Below are positions 48,947 through 63,784 of a stretch of 64,000 nucleotides of DNA, piece after piece (the stretch's first letter is position 1; every line of letters begins with the position of its first letter). The stretch lies in the NCBI RefSeq assembly GCF_043290135.1, contig NC_134704.1:9605501-9669500 (forward strand), given 5' to 3'. The position numbers were made by a program, and so were the translations under genes. The notes beneath the pieces were generated by a model. It searched no databases and was not told where the DNA came from. It saw nothing but the letters and a program-made list of their open reading frames with translations. The stretch comes from Rhipicephalus microplus. Its lineage: Eukaryota > Arthropoda > Arachnida > Ixodida > Ixodidae.

Positions 48947-49932
48947 GAGGCTTCCACATGACATTGTCCCATTTACATGTAATCATGGCTATATTTTTTT
49001 GCTTTTCGTTTGCCTTGCTTAAGCACCCCGAGCTGCTACATTGTTTTTCAATAAATTCGGACCTTCTCGTAAGTGACATTTCTTTCCATTCAGACAGTAA
49101 GGGCGACGCGGGTGGCACTACGAATTTTCAAAAATACACGAGAGCAAGCCATTATATACGCTAGAATGTTCCATGATGCATTTAAAAAGACGGACTCCTG
49201 CAGCAATTGATCAGATTGTCATGATCGATCGACGACCACACTTGTTGCTACACAACGAATGCACTTATAGTTTTGCACAGCGCAACACTTCGCCCTATAA
49301 AATATGCCGGCTACTGATGCCGTGTTTTTCATCACGTTAACAACGTGACCGCAGATTTCCGAAGTATTCCTCAGTTTCAGACATTCACTAGGCTCAGTAG
49401 AGTGCATTACTTATTAGTAAAAAGTATTTGGTGTTAGAAACATCACAATACATGCACTGGCTCATAGCCAGAATTTCGGTGGAGAAGTGGGAGAGGGGCA
49501 CATGTTGAAGGCTTTGAAAAACACTGATTTTATTATTTGTTTTCGGTAAAGAACACCCGACTATCCAAATTGGGAGGGGCGGGGGGAGCGCAAGTTACTA
49601 GGGCACTCTACTGAGCCCCACTCCCTCCGTCCTGACTACGGGACATTTGCGATATACATGCTCTATAGAATGCAGCCGCAATTGAATGCATGATATGGCG
49701 CTGAATAACTTCAACGACACGGGAAATCTCCAGCGATCTGTGCCCTTCAACCAGTTACTGTTATTCTAGCAGTAGTATTTTAGCGGTACACCTCGACCCC
49801 GACTACTTGGAAAGAAAAAAAAACATAACAGATTACACTCAGTTGCAAAGTAAATTGAGAAAGAAAACCGGCCACACTACAGCATGTTTCTTCGAGCATT
49901 CCAACCACGTTATAGATTCGAAAGGCTAACCA
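48947..49932. other. Unassigned DNA
   Basis: No ORF above 70 codons. A G-rich patch (GGGAGGGGCGGGGGGAGC) lies at 49571-49588. Confidence 0.45.
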
Positions 49933-50147
49933 CCGTATTCACAAACGCTCCTCGACTCGACTTTCACCCTTTCCTTGACAGAGTTGCGCACTGCGCCGCT
50001 GCTCGGCTGAGAATGACACTGGGCAACTCAAGAATAGCAGCTAGTTATCACTGATATGCAGTGACTTTCCCTGTCTAGAAAGGGTGCTCCCATCGGCTTT
50101 TTCAAGTGAAGGTGGAGCATTGAGTGAAGGGGCGTTCTGGAATACGG
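49933..50147. mobile_element. MITE-like element, uninterrupted copy (215 bp)
   Basis: The left end is CCGTATTCACAAACGCTCCT (49933-49952). The right end read on the minus strand is CCGTATTCCAGAACGCCCCT. The ends therefore match at 15 of the first 20 positions. It aligns with 10668-11145 after the nested SINE is removed, including CTGATATGCAGTGACTT and CTTTTTCAAGTGAAGGTGGA (50097-50116). No coding capacity. No target duplication is obvious. Confidence 0.7.
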
Positions 50148-50883
50148 GGGGAAATGTTCCAAAGAGTGAACTCGCTGGACGAATACAGTGCAAATTTTTA
50201 AAGATCCTTGAAAGAAAAAAAAAGCGCTGCGTAGCCTTTATGTCACAGTGACTCTTGTGACATCCGCATTCGACATAGTCGGCTCACCTTTAAGGGTTGC
50301 GTCACAGCTCTCAACCATTATTGCGTCATGTGCCTTGGACAAGTATTTGCAATCGTCTCTGTTACACCTTCAAAAAACAACAAATGCTAAATCGTTTGTG
50401 GGTTGAAATCGAGCCAGTGGCCTTGGCGAGCACACGCAAGGTATTGCGCTCGTTCACTGGCAGACAGGCGCGCAGCGCACGCATGCGTGTGCACAACGGG
50501 CACCGATCGCCTGCTGGGTTAATATTTATGCAAGCTACCCATCACCATATGGAACCCCAGTATTTCGCAAATGATTGCGTATGCAGCTGTTCACCGAGTA
50601 TCGAACGCGCTCTCTTTGCACGTATGCCATGCGCTGTTCAGTATAGGATCCGCAGGGTCAGAAAAAGCACAATCACAAAAAGAAGGGAAGGTCGTTACGC
50701 GAAGCCCACTTAGTTCACATTGTTCTCAGTGTACTTTAGGAGCCGCTAATATTTTTTTCCATTACATATGTTTAGTTAGTCAGTCCAAATTTGTGGGGTC
50801 TCGCACGGAGAGCGCCATGCTCTTGGAGTGAACGGACACAGTATAGACGCGGTCGAAAAGACGAAAACAACACACATTTATTA
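50148..50883. other. Unassigned DNA
   Basis: A 138-codon ORF (50297-50713) is unrecognised. No repeat recognised. Confidence 0.4.
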
Positions 50884-51600
50884 AAGACGATAGTCTTTCT
50901 TGGGGTACTTCAATGCAAAAGTTCTGGTCTGTCTGTGTGTACTATTGTCTGTTTGTCCACCATAACGATACCCCAAACGGCATCAAACGCTACCATAAAC
51001 GGCCAACCTCATTTGCAGTGCCCACGGTTATTGCTCAAATTTCAGCAATCATATTTGTGTGATTGTCAATTAAAAAGCAAATATCGCGCATATGTGAGGC
51101 ACCATAACAGCTAGTCAATATTTAGCATGTATGTCTTTACACTAGAGAAGGCGTACATGGGTTGATTTGATTTATATGTGGGGTTTAACGTCCCAAAACC
51201 CACCAGGCGCGTACATGGGTAATTCTAAGGCCCGTAGCGTTTATCACTCTGCGCTGACAATGCAACGTGATGCTCAAAAAGGCAAAAGTTTTCAACATTT
51301 TGCTAAGACGGCACGGTGGTGACATCTATCCGTCACTTTGCGTTCTACACCTTATCGCCTCCAAGACGGGCGCGCACGCCTTCCTTCGTTTTCGAAGATG
51401 ACTGCCAGATTGTGCTTGTGTATAACATGCCTCGATGCGCTCGTTTGCCTTCGCTGCACGGATCAAGACTCTCTAATGCAGCACCTCCAGTACACAATTC
51501 AGCGATTTTCTCGCGCAGAACATCAAACAAATGTTTTGTTGACTCTCTCCAGACGCAAGGCCATCGTCTTTCGACGACATTTGCAGTGAAACATGCACAT
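50884..51600. mobile_element. Repeat family copy B, with nested SINE tail
   Basis: The left end is AAAGACGATAGTCTTTCTTG (50884-50903) and the right end CATCGTCTTTCGACGACATT (51562-51581). The same order of shared strings as at 39680-40240 defines the family. Imperfect inverted ends of the AAAGACGATRGYCTT type can be seen at both limits. The copy is interrupted at 51163-51208 by a SINE fragment. Confidence 0.6.
51163..51208 (-). mobile_element. 46-bp SINE 3' tail with perfect 12-bp target duplication
   Basis: Only the last 40 or so bases of the Ruka-like SINE are present, on the minus strand (TATGTGGGGTTTAACGTCCC at 51174-51193, then AAAACCCACC). The flanks GCGTACATGGGT at 51151-51162 and 51209-51220 are identical. 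The insert therefore arrived as a severely 5'-truncated copy and is not a decayed full-length one. Confidence 0.88.
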
Positions 51601-51892
51601 ACGGAGCCAATTTCTAACTCCTTTCAGAACGACGATATCACCAACCGAATTAATATACATCAACTGAGATCAACACACTAAAACAACCTTATACAATTTT
51701 TCACAACACTCAACAACACAAGGCGGTGAACGTCTGACTAACCACGAGGGCCCACGGCAGACGATCCGCGGTGCCGTGCACCGCGGACCCACCGCAAGAC
51801 ACAACTGCTCACGCCACCCGCCAAAGAGGGCCAATAATTTCCCATGTGCCGCAACCCAGGCTTTCCGCCAGGCGTCACTGCCGGCGTGACTG
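51600..51892. other. Unassigned GC-rich spacer
   Basis: Sits between a repeat copy and a LINE remnant. It could belong to an unrecognised element. The minus-strand ORFs here are not recognised. Confidence 0.35.
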
Positions 51893-52328
51893 CGCTGTTT
51901 GAGTGAGGCCAGGACGGGAGTATTGCGAACCATGAAATATCGGGCCAAATACGAAGGGGTAGACACGGTATGCAGTGCATGTGGAAAGGAGGAGGAAACT
52001 GCCGAACACTTGATAATGTTCTGTAAAGGGCTTCACCCTATAGTTCAGGATGATGGCGCAGAGTTTTTCAAAGCACTGGGGTTTAGGGACAGGGAGGGCA
52101 AAACAGACTTTAAGCGGGTAGAATTAACTAAAAGGAGGTTATCTGATTGGTGGCTAAAGTCAAGGCACGAGTGAAAATTAAACCCTTCACTGCAAAGTAC
52201 GAATCCTCAACCTCACTATTTAAGGAAAAAAAAAATAAATATTGTTTTTAGTTTTTTAAGTATTACAGCTTGGTGGCGCTAACCACCGCCCGATCTAAAG
52301 GGTACAGCCATATCCATCCATCCATCGC
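51893..52328 (+). mobile_element. 5'-truncated LINE 3' end with (ATCC)n tail
   Basis: The coding remnant (51899-52174) is followed by an A-rich 3' UTR and the sequence TGGTGGCGCTAACCACCGCC (52271-52290). It ends in GCCATATCCATCCATCCATC. A short tandem tail of this sort is typical of some non-LTR families. This LINE is unrelated in its 3' UTR to the one at 15.4 kb. Confidence 0.75.
51899..52174 (+). pseudogene. LINE ORF2 C-terminal fragment
   Basis: About 91 codons open to TGA at 52172-52174. The open frame begins at a TTG because the upstream part of the ORF has been lost. Residues about 28-45 read TVCSACGKEEETAEHLIMFC, the C-x2-C-x7-H-x4-C zinc-binding pattern near the end of LINE ORF2 proteins. 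The charged tail ends in RRLSDWWLKSRHE. Endonuclease and reverse transcriptase are missing. Confidence 0.75.
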
Positions 52329-53035
52329 TCACCATGATGGTTGTGATACGCTCGCGAGTGCAACGCCACCTACCGCTTGGTAGTAGTGATCCCTCAATGC
52401 GGCCTATGCGCGCGCTATTTGCGTTACGAGGTGCAAACGACCTTACAGGGAAGTGTTAGCACCCCCACAAAATATGTTTTCTTACTCGACAAGAACTTAC
52501 CTAATCAATAATAGGTATATTCTGGCATGACTCAACTGCGCTATTTTCAGCGACGTTGCTATTACATCGTCACTTTTTCCCCAGTCATTAAAGAAAGCAC
52601 CCTAAATTTGAAAGCGAATGCTCAGAAAATTTTGCCATACAGGAAATAGAAAGAAATAAAAACATGTTGTGTCTATTAGCAAGTTCTCAATGTACAAGGG
52701 GGAGAATACTAGTGGAATTGTGCTTTTTCCTCCTTGCCACTCAATTAACTGAGTCTTTTTTTTTTGAACAAAAGAAGGAAAGAGGAAAATTTTCGTAATT
52801 TAGATATTTCCGCTGTTTTTCACTCATAGTGAGTGTCTCGTTCAGCAGACTTGATGCCTTCGGGTAGTATCCGAGCGAAGATTCATCAGCTGCCAGCTGC
52901 TAATCAGATTATGTGATAGTTCACGCCAAGAGGTAAAGAAGAAAGTTCCATACTCGCCATCACGGATACTAGCGGTGCTATCTGACACTCCCACGTTTAA
53001 ATGCACATGTATAACCCATGAAGTGGATGAGGGCG
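52329..53035. other. Unassigned DNA
   Basis: No recognised element or gene. T-run at 52757-52766. Confidence 0.45.
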
Positions 53036-53235
53036 AGGGCGCCACTGTATAGAGCATCGGACGCGTTATTATAAAGTCGCAAATTTGGTCCGTGCCGGAG
53101 GCAAGTTATCTTTTTGTCCACTTTCAGTTTTTCACAATTACGTTACAATTACTTCTAATAACGCCTCCTACACTTACCTTGACATCATTATCTGTCATTA
53201 TCATGATGACAAAAACTTTATTAGGTCCAGCAAAG
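53036..53235 (+). mobile_element. Second tRNA-headed SINE family, copy 1
   Basis: A diverged tRNA-like head contains GAGCATCGGACGCGTTATT (53053-53071) and a decayed B box (AAATTTGGTCCGTGCC). The body has GGCAAGTTATCTTTTTGTCC (53100-53119) and a T-rich 3' part. The string GCATCGGACGCGTTATT is shared exactly with 56920-56936, which identifies the family. It is distinct from the Ruka-like SINE. Confidence 0.6.
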
Positions 53236-55199
53236 ATGTCAGGGAGAACCCTCGCCACCCTGCTACTGCCACGTAGAGGCCACATTGACATTTTTCCCAA
53301 CGAATAGGCGTGAAACAGACACCACGAAACACACATACTTCACTGTCTTTCGTATTCAATGAAACTTCCTTTATTTTACTGCGTCTGCGTCAGAAACGTT
53401 TCTGTCATTTATCTTTATATTACCAGACGTGGAAATCTCGACTAGTTCATGGCGGGCCGGCAACGGGTAGCCACAGCGTCATAGTCAAAACACGAGTGCC
53501 CGTGTCTCTTCTTCACTGGCGAGACGATGTAATCGAGAGCTCTCAAATCCTCCCCTCACACTCGTTAGCCCGTGCTGCGCTCTCCGCCTCGGCAGAACGC
53601 CTTTTCCTCCGCGCGAAGCGTCGTCTGCGAGGCGGTTTCTCGCGCCGTCTTCTCTTTCCTATCCGTCTTCGGGGACGTTTAATTAGCCCGAAAGCCGAGA
53701 GGATCGGCCAGCCATGACACCCAGCAGGCTCGTTAGCGTGTGCACTGCGCGAGTTTCCAATGCTCGGAGGACTGGAATTCCGACAAATTAGGTCGTCGCC
53801 GCGTCTGCACATTTGTCGTCGCCCACACCTTCTGGCTGGCCTGGTGTTCTATTTAATTCTTCACAACCTTTCGTTGCCTTTTATACTGTTTCACTAGCTT
53901 GCTTTTCTCTGTCCGTTTTTTTTCTTTAGTCTTCTTTTTATCAGGTGGACAATTTCTTTTATTCGAGGACTCCGATTCCCTGCTAGTTATTTGAATTTTC
54001 ATTGATGATGCTACATGAATGTGCCGGTACTATTACCTGCTAGTCTGTACTAGTCCATACCCCTTCATACTTTTTTTCTGGGGCTGTTATGAGAATGCTG
54101 TTTTCTTGCAAACTTGTCCCGCATTCATTGCTTCCACTTGAGCAAATACAACAGCGGGTACAGAAAGGCGACTGCAAGAGGTCCCTCACGTTGCGATACT
54201 CCCTCTGCTCAAATTCCTTCCTGTAGCGCAAGAAGGAAGTTTGAACAGCCAACAACTAGGATTATATATCACTCTCCTGGCCTTCTTCTTCGCAAGTAGG
54301 CCTCCCTAATTATGAATATCTGCTATCAGTATATGAAAACTTTTTTCCGGCATTACAACAACACAACGCATTGTCATGGCGCAGCACTGTTAGAGGCAGG
54401 AATGATATCATAAGATAAAAGCGGGTATGATGGATACTTACTAATAAAGTTCTTCCTTCTCAGTTTTTCCTCATTTCTGCTAATAATTTTTATAGCCCTT
54501 ACTCCTGACCCTCGCAGTGGTAGCTAGCTTGCTGGAGAATACAGTAACCTGCCGGTCTTTCCACTTTGTATATCCAGTGCCGCAGCCAATTTTTTTTTTT
54601 GGGGGGGGGGGTGAGGTTTATACCTATAATTTATGTACATAGAATTTCGGGTACATTTTTATGTGTGCGTGCTTATATAAATATGCAGAATTGAAAATTA
54701 TCGCGGAAGGGCGGAATTAAGATGTGAAGTTTCTAATTTGTGTGTTTTTATTTTACAGTTGCGAGAATTCGTCGGAATGCTTTCCACCATATCGTGAACT
54801 GCTGACAAAAAAGGTAAAACACAATGTTAATAAACCAGTCTTGTAGAACAGGTAATGTGTTGACTTAGATTATCTGTATGTAATCGGTTATTGTATGCGT
54901 GTTTATCCAGTAGAAAAGTCATGAATGTCTGTTGAGCATGTAGAAATAACGTAAAACCAAATCATTCGGCAACTGATGCCAAAGAGAGGCAGTAAAGTTG
55001 GCGAGAAATAATAACACCACTACACATCATTTAGAAAGTTGCAAACTGGAACTTTGAGTGCAGCTTTTGAAAGCGTTCTTGAGGGCAACACCTGAAAACA
55101 GCCGACGTATAGAAGCGATACTCCGCGCATACGTCGATGAAGTCCTGGTAGAGGTTGGAGTTGCAGTTTAATTAATAATGTGGCTTCTCGGGTTAGTTA
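53236..55199. other. Unassigned DNA with a CpG-rich part at 53.54-53.83 kb
   Basis: The CpG-rich part is open on both strands (53310-53717 plus, 53543-53812 minus), with Arg-rich products that reflect composition. A T-run and G-run junction lies at 54592-54611. Nothing else recognised. Confidence 0.4.
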
Positions 55200-55207
55200 G
55201 TTCATGG

Positions 55208-55626
55208 CATTCAGTTTTCTAAAACTAACTAGAGGGGACTCTCGTGCTGCGACCGTTCAGCCACGATGTGAATGATGTGGACTTGCCTAGCCTTCGTGCT
55301 GGTGGCTTCGAACACACCTGGGGCTTTGTTTATTGGTGTGTTTGGTTTCGTTTAGAGTAAAAGAACAGACTATTTTTAATTTCGTGCCCCGATTCAGATT
55401 GGTGAGCCTAAAATGTTAAGATGGTGAAGTATAACTGCTGCACATTTTCTGACTGTTATCTCATGATGAAGCGGCTTTAGGCAACGCGAACCCAAACAGA
55501 GCTGAAAGAACGAAGATTACGCAAGTTTGTGTACCGCCCATCGTTCCCACGCTGGCTGAAGCGCTATGCATTGTAGCTTTCATAGACACCTGCACCAGCG
55601 TTCCCTCTAGGGAGGAAACTCTCATG
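55208..55626. mobile_element. Second copy of the 449-bp MITE family, inverted, 8-bp target duplication
   Basis: Read on the minus strand the element starts CATGAGAGTTTCCTCCCTAG and continues in the same order as 23543-23991 (GTGTCTATG, then GCGCTTCAGC, then ATGGGCGGTACACA). The plus-strand left end is CATTCAGTTTTCTAAAACTA. The flanks GTTCATGG (55200-55207) and GTTCATAG (55627-55634) form an 8-bp duplication with one mismatch. Length 419 bp. Confidence 0.82.
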
Positions 55627-55803
55627 GTTCATAGCATAAGATGAAGACTCAGCGAGGTGAACTTCCAGCTGAGATTACGCTTGGCTCTATGTGCCTTTGT
55701 CATTCGTGTCTGTTCACGCTGCGACACCTTTTTGGTCATCTTTAATTAAAAAAATGCGTAGGCGGTCTAGTTTTGTTGCATCCATGGAGCTGATTTAGTC
55801 CAT

Positions 55804-55841
55804 AACGACACCACAAGAAAGCGCTTTCTTGTGGTGTCGTT
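55804..55841. repeat. Perfect 38-bp palindrome, no spacer
   Basis: AACGACACCACAAGAAAGC is followed directly by GCTTTCTTGTGGTGTCGTT. The symmetry breaks at 55803/55842. It is not flanked by any recognised element. Confidence 0.95.
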
Positions 55842-56842
<1,001 letters not shown>

Positions 56843-56885
56843 GCCGGCACAATCATAACCCATAAACTAGATGGGGGGAGGATAG

Positions 56886-59434
<2,549 letters not shown>

Positions 59435-59560
59435 CAGAGGCGTAGCTTGGGCCCCATGGCACACTGGGCCTGTGACCCTCCCCCCCCCCCTCTGACCAAA
59501 TTGTTTTCGCGCTCTTTCGCCCCCCCCCCCCCCCGTCTACGCAAAAAAAAAATGATGCCT
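59435..59560. mobile_element. Possible hAT-like element end
   Basis: CAGAGGCGTAGCTTGGGCCC begins at about 59435. This resembles the CAGNGGCGTAGC terminal consensus of many hAT elements. A partial inverted counterpart, GTCTACGC, lies at 59535-59542 after a run of 15 C. No transposase and no clear target duplication. Confidence 0.3.
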
Positions 59561-59867
59561 ATGGGCCTGCAGTAGACATTCTGGGAAAGCTTATAATGAC
59601 CGACGTTACGCTTGAAGGCAACGCTGTCCGATTATGCTGTCCCGTTTTAACCTTAAACATGGAGCTCAAGCGTACTTCAAGTTTTATGCCTCAGAAGTTC
59701 AGCTTCGTAATGTTGTAGTAGAATAAGCATTAACCGCGCCATCGGGAGACATTAAATGGCCAGAAAGTTGTATATTTTTTTATTCATATTTGGCAGAATA
59801 TAGGAAGGTAACTTCACATGTATTCTAAGTGACAGTTATGGCCTCGGACATACAGATTTACTTAATT

Positions 59868-59934
59868 ACTTTTATTTATTTATTTATTTATTTTATTTAT
59901 TTAATTTTTTATTTATTTATTTATTTATTTATTC
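59868..59934. repeat. (TTTA)n simple repeat
   Basis: Imperfect TTTA array of about 65 bp with two shifts in register. Confidence 0.9.
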
Positions 59935-62900
59935 AGGAGCCTGCTTGAAGTACAGGCGGAGAATATTAGCACTGCTGCGATAAAGAGGGTGTGTCCCAGC
60001 TCCCTAGGAACTGAAAGAAAATTTACTGTGAGCACATCATTTTAATTTCACGCGCACAAACCGATTACCGCCCCATGTATGGATGTTTTACGACACGATA
60101 CCCCCCGAAACATCAGAAATAAACTGCCGGGACTGATGCGGAATCGTGCAACCCGCATCCCCCTGGCCTCCAAGCTGGTAGATCATCAGCCACACTCGGT
60201 GGCTTGACGGTTGGACCTGTGTAATGCTACCGGCCTCGGTCAAGGGCAAGATGACAGCCGAGCTCTGGGCGCGTCGGGTTCCCTGGCATATCCTCGCGGG
60301 GCCAGAATGATTGCAATAAGGTGCCACATGGGGAAGCCGGCGCGCCGCAACATTTTCGCTTAGGAGCTCTACATACTTCTGTGCAGCACAGCAGATGCCG
60401 CGAGGCCGACGTGATATCCGCCTTGTTGCCCGATGGCGTCTATGCCGTTATAAGGATCGCTTCGTTGGCGACATGAAGCACTCACGATATCAGAATTCTT
60501 ACTAAGACGCCCACTCGAGACTTGAAACAAAAACATTTTTCTTTACCCCTGGCATGATTTTGACAGCTATTATATTCTTTCTTCCAATCTGCAAGTTGAC
60601 AAACTATTTTTAGAACATTTGTTTGACGTGCTTCATAACCACGTGTTATATACGTCACCACGCAATCGCAAAACCGGATAAGAATAAGTCTCCATCGTAA
60701 ATCCCAATCGGGCGAGCTAATTTTATTTTTCTGAGGTATTTAGAAGAATACCACGACATGTATAATTATGCTGGTCAAACACACTGAGTAGAAGTGTAAC
60801 ATTCCATGGCTTATGTTTCGCATTGGCAAAATATGAACTCCAAACTTCCCCTGAGAGAAATGTGCTTTTTTATTGGGTGGCGCAGTGGGCTAAGTTATAT
60901 TGTTTTACGACGAATATGCGAATGTGCTACGCTGCTATGCAACGATGTAACATGACACTTGCACCACTCACTGAGCATTGCACGAAACTATACGAAACAA
61001 AAGGCTACCCTTCAGCTCGTCTCGAAGTAATGCCAAGTGTGGGTCGCATACAGAAGCGTCGTTACACGTTGTCTGGCAGGACGCCTGGAAGCCGTGAGGG
61101 AGGGTACCCTGGCAGATGGAACGCCTCCAAGCGTCGTGCATTGGGGCTGTCTCGCCAGCTTGATGGCTGTGTCGCGCCTTGTTCAAGCCGGTGCACCAGG
61201 ACGGACAAGGTGGCGCAGAGCTGGCGGGGAGGCGTTGGACCAAAGAGAAAACAGGGTTGGCCGACACCCGAGTGGTTTGCGGGGAAGCCCAACACACCGA
61301 ACCAGAAGCGACAGGCCGCTCTCGCTAGACAGCAGAGCGACAGCTTTGTTTTCCCTGCTTGAGAAGGCCAGTGCTTGTAGCCGCGGATTCCAATCCCAAC
61401 TTGAGCGCTAAGCGCCGCACAGTGGTCAGGATAGAAAGACGGGAAAGGTCCGTGTGAGGTGGTTTACTGTTGCTTCTTGTTTTCTTTTTTTTATGTTTTA
61501 TTCCTTTGAAGCTTAGTGAAGGGCAAGAAAAAGGCAAAACGTGGGGCAGGGCTTAGTGCAGAGATGGGAGAGAGCCCTCCGAGATGACGTGCCCCCGCTC
61601 GGACTGCAATCGAATGAATCAGGACCTGGCGTTTCTGAAAGGTCTGCGTGGGCTTTGTCAAAGCCTGGCTCGGACGGAAGTGGGCGCCGCGAAGGGAAAA
61701 CAAAAAACGTGCCCCTCACCGTCTCGTCCCTTCTCGCCAGTTGAGCTCAGCTGGCGCACGCTTCCGCTTTTTGGAAAGAATTTGGTCAGTCGCTGTCACC
61801 ATCTCGGTTTCAGAGGCGTTGAGACGAGGACAGCTTTTCTTTGATAGATGCGTCCTATCTCTTGGGAAAACTCTCAAAACTTTCTCAAATGTATTTGTAG
61901 TACTTTATGTGCAGGCGACCGACGAACAGGCAACTCTGTCTCTTTCAATACACTTCGCGTTGTGAAATACCGTTCGAAATTGTAATTTTAAGCTTTTTTC
62001 CTTGCCTAAAAAATCATCTTCCTTTTGTTTTATCTCTGATAAAAGAAATAATGAAGCTAGCTAATATAGACATTAATATTTTTGTATTATTGCGCTTGAA
62101 AAAAAATTCAGAAAAATGTACAATAGTGACTCTGCGGAATATTTCATTTTGCCGGTCCTTCATATTCTCAGAGAAAAGCGCACGTAGCCCACTTCCCATG
62201 TTTGATCTTCATAGTACGATTGTATATTGATGAATAATTTTTATCTCAAGATATGCGACGGGGATCGCAGTGCATCCTGTGAGCCGACGATATTCCTTCC
62301 GCTAGTTGTTTAATAAGTAAATGCGCTTCTTTGTTGTCGAGTGCTACGCTAACATTCCAGCGTCAAAAAGAAGGCTGTAAGGACAGATCCTCACAGCCTC
62401 CTGCCCCATCTTGGTGCACGCTTAATATAAATACGATCGCCTTACCAACCTCCCTCACGAGATGCGCATGGGCGCTCATCCTGAAAAGCTGTGACCACTA
62501 TCTGGACTGCACGCATGCTGGTCTATAAGTCTCGCCTATACCGGGTAAAAGCGACGTCATTTTCACCCTCGCATGGCTCCTCTTTCCCGCCATCTAGATC
62601 TCTTTCGTGACTGTAGAGCTTCGAAAGGCTGTCTGTTTTCCCGTTATATTAAGCTTCACAGTCAAAGATGCTTTATTTAGAAGTGAAACCTTTAGTGGCG
62701 CTTAATTACCAGGAAAGGAAGTCCGACCCAGCGCTCAACTCATTGGAGCAACAGCGTAGCGGAAACAGGGCGGGCACGTTACAACGTTACCCTTTCTTCT
62801 CTCCCACGTACTCAATGGTGATGCTCTGGTGAGCTGCTGCAGCTGCGTGCGGCTACTAGGAATAGTCGCAGTGTCTTTCCTCCCGCGAGTCTCTCGAGAC

Positions 62901-63572
62901 CATATTCATCCCGAGGCACTAACGCCGCGTCCCTTCACCGATGGATGAATGCATAGCGCTGCGCCAGCTTTCCCGTCCAAGCAGCCGAGAGAGGTGTCCA
63001 CTGATGACGCACACGCTCTCTCCTTTAGCGCTTTAAATGCTGAGTGGTGTAGTGTAGTAGCGGCCCCGAGCGGCGTGGTTGGAAAACTTTCACGCACGAG
63101 ATCGCTTAGGATGCGTGTGTCCGAAGCCGTCACGCGAGAGGCCGGTTTTGAATTTCCGGAGGGCGGTAGCACAATGCACGGCGCTCGCGCGTGTGCGTAG
63201 CTGGGAGAATCACGCCATGGCACCGCGCCTCCTGCATTCGCAGGCTTCACTGCGCACCCTTCCGTCTCCGTTCTTCCGCGGCACGAACAAACCCGCGCTG
63301 GAATCAACGACACTGTGGCGGGAAATTCGCTTCCGTTGCGCTGCCTTCGCGCGCCACCCAGCGTCGCTTCCTGCCGGTCTCCAGAGTAGGGGAGATGGTA
63401 ATCGCACCGACTCCTGCTCCAAATGCTCCGGCGTAGAGAGGTTTTAGCGCCAAGAGATGCTCGCCATCACGGTGTTTCCGTGGAGCTATGGTGCGCCTGT
63501 CGAGTGCCCCGACGAAGTGAATCATGCGGCACCAGAAAATGTTTGAGCGTAGTTTATTCCTTTGCTTTTGTG
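59935..63572. other. Unassigned DNA with GC-rich parts at 61.0-61.8 and 62.9-63.55 kb
   Basis: The 179-codon ORF at 60823-61362 and the 135-codon minus ORF at 62906-63313 lie in GC-rich sequence that is open in three or more frames. Neither contains a domain I recognise. They may be remnants of unrecognised elements or chance. Confidence 0.35.
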
Positions 63573-63610
63573 TGTCTCATAATCATATCGCAATTTTGTG
63601 GCGTAAACAT
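63573..63610 (+). mobile_element. Short SINE relic
   Basis: TGTCTCATAATCATATCG (63573-63590) followed by an ATTTTGTGGCGTAAAC remnant matches the 3' part of the Ruka-like SINE body. The rest of the element is missing and the tail is lost. Confidence 0.5.
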
Positions 63611-63740
63611 CTGTTTAATCAAGTGCAGCACCAGGTCGAATCGAAAAAGAAGTGCCTGCTTCCACGAGCAAGTCCGTGATCACGAGTACTTACAGCCAGC
63701 AATCGACCAAAACGACTGAAAATAAATATAGTTCGCGATG

Positions 63741-63784
63741 TAGAACAGAAGTAGAACAGAAGTAGTGATGTAGAACAGAAGTAG
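63741..63784. repeat. Short tandem repeat of TAGAACAGAAG
   Basis: Three copies at 63741-63751, 63752-63762 and 63771-63781, the last after a TAGTGATG spacer. Confidence 0.85.

Noticed and set aside
55420..55560. Possible THAP-type zinc-finger start (MVKYNCCTFSDC) inside the MITE
   Set aside because: A stop follows after 19 codons, the second MITE copy does not keep the cysteines, and the later THAP residues are absent.
60823..61362. 179-codon ORF
   Set aside because: Its first third is ordinary low-GC sequence, the rest is GC-rich and open in several frames, and no domain is recognisable.
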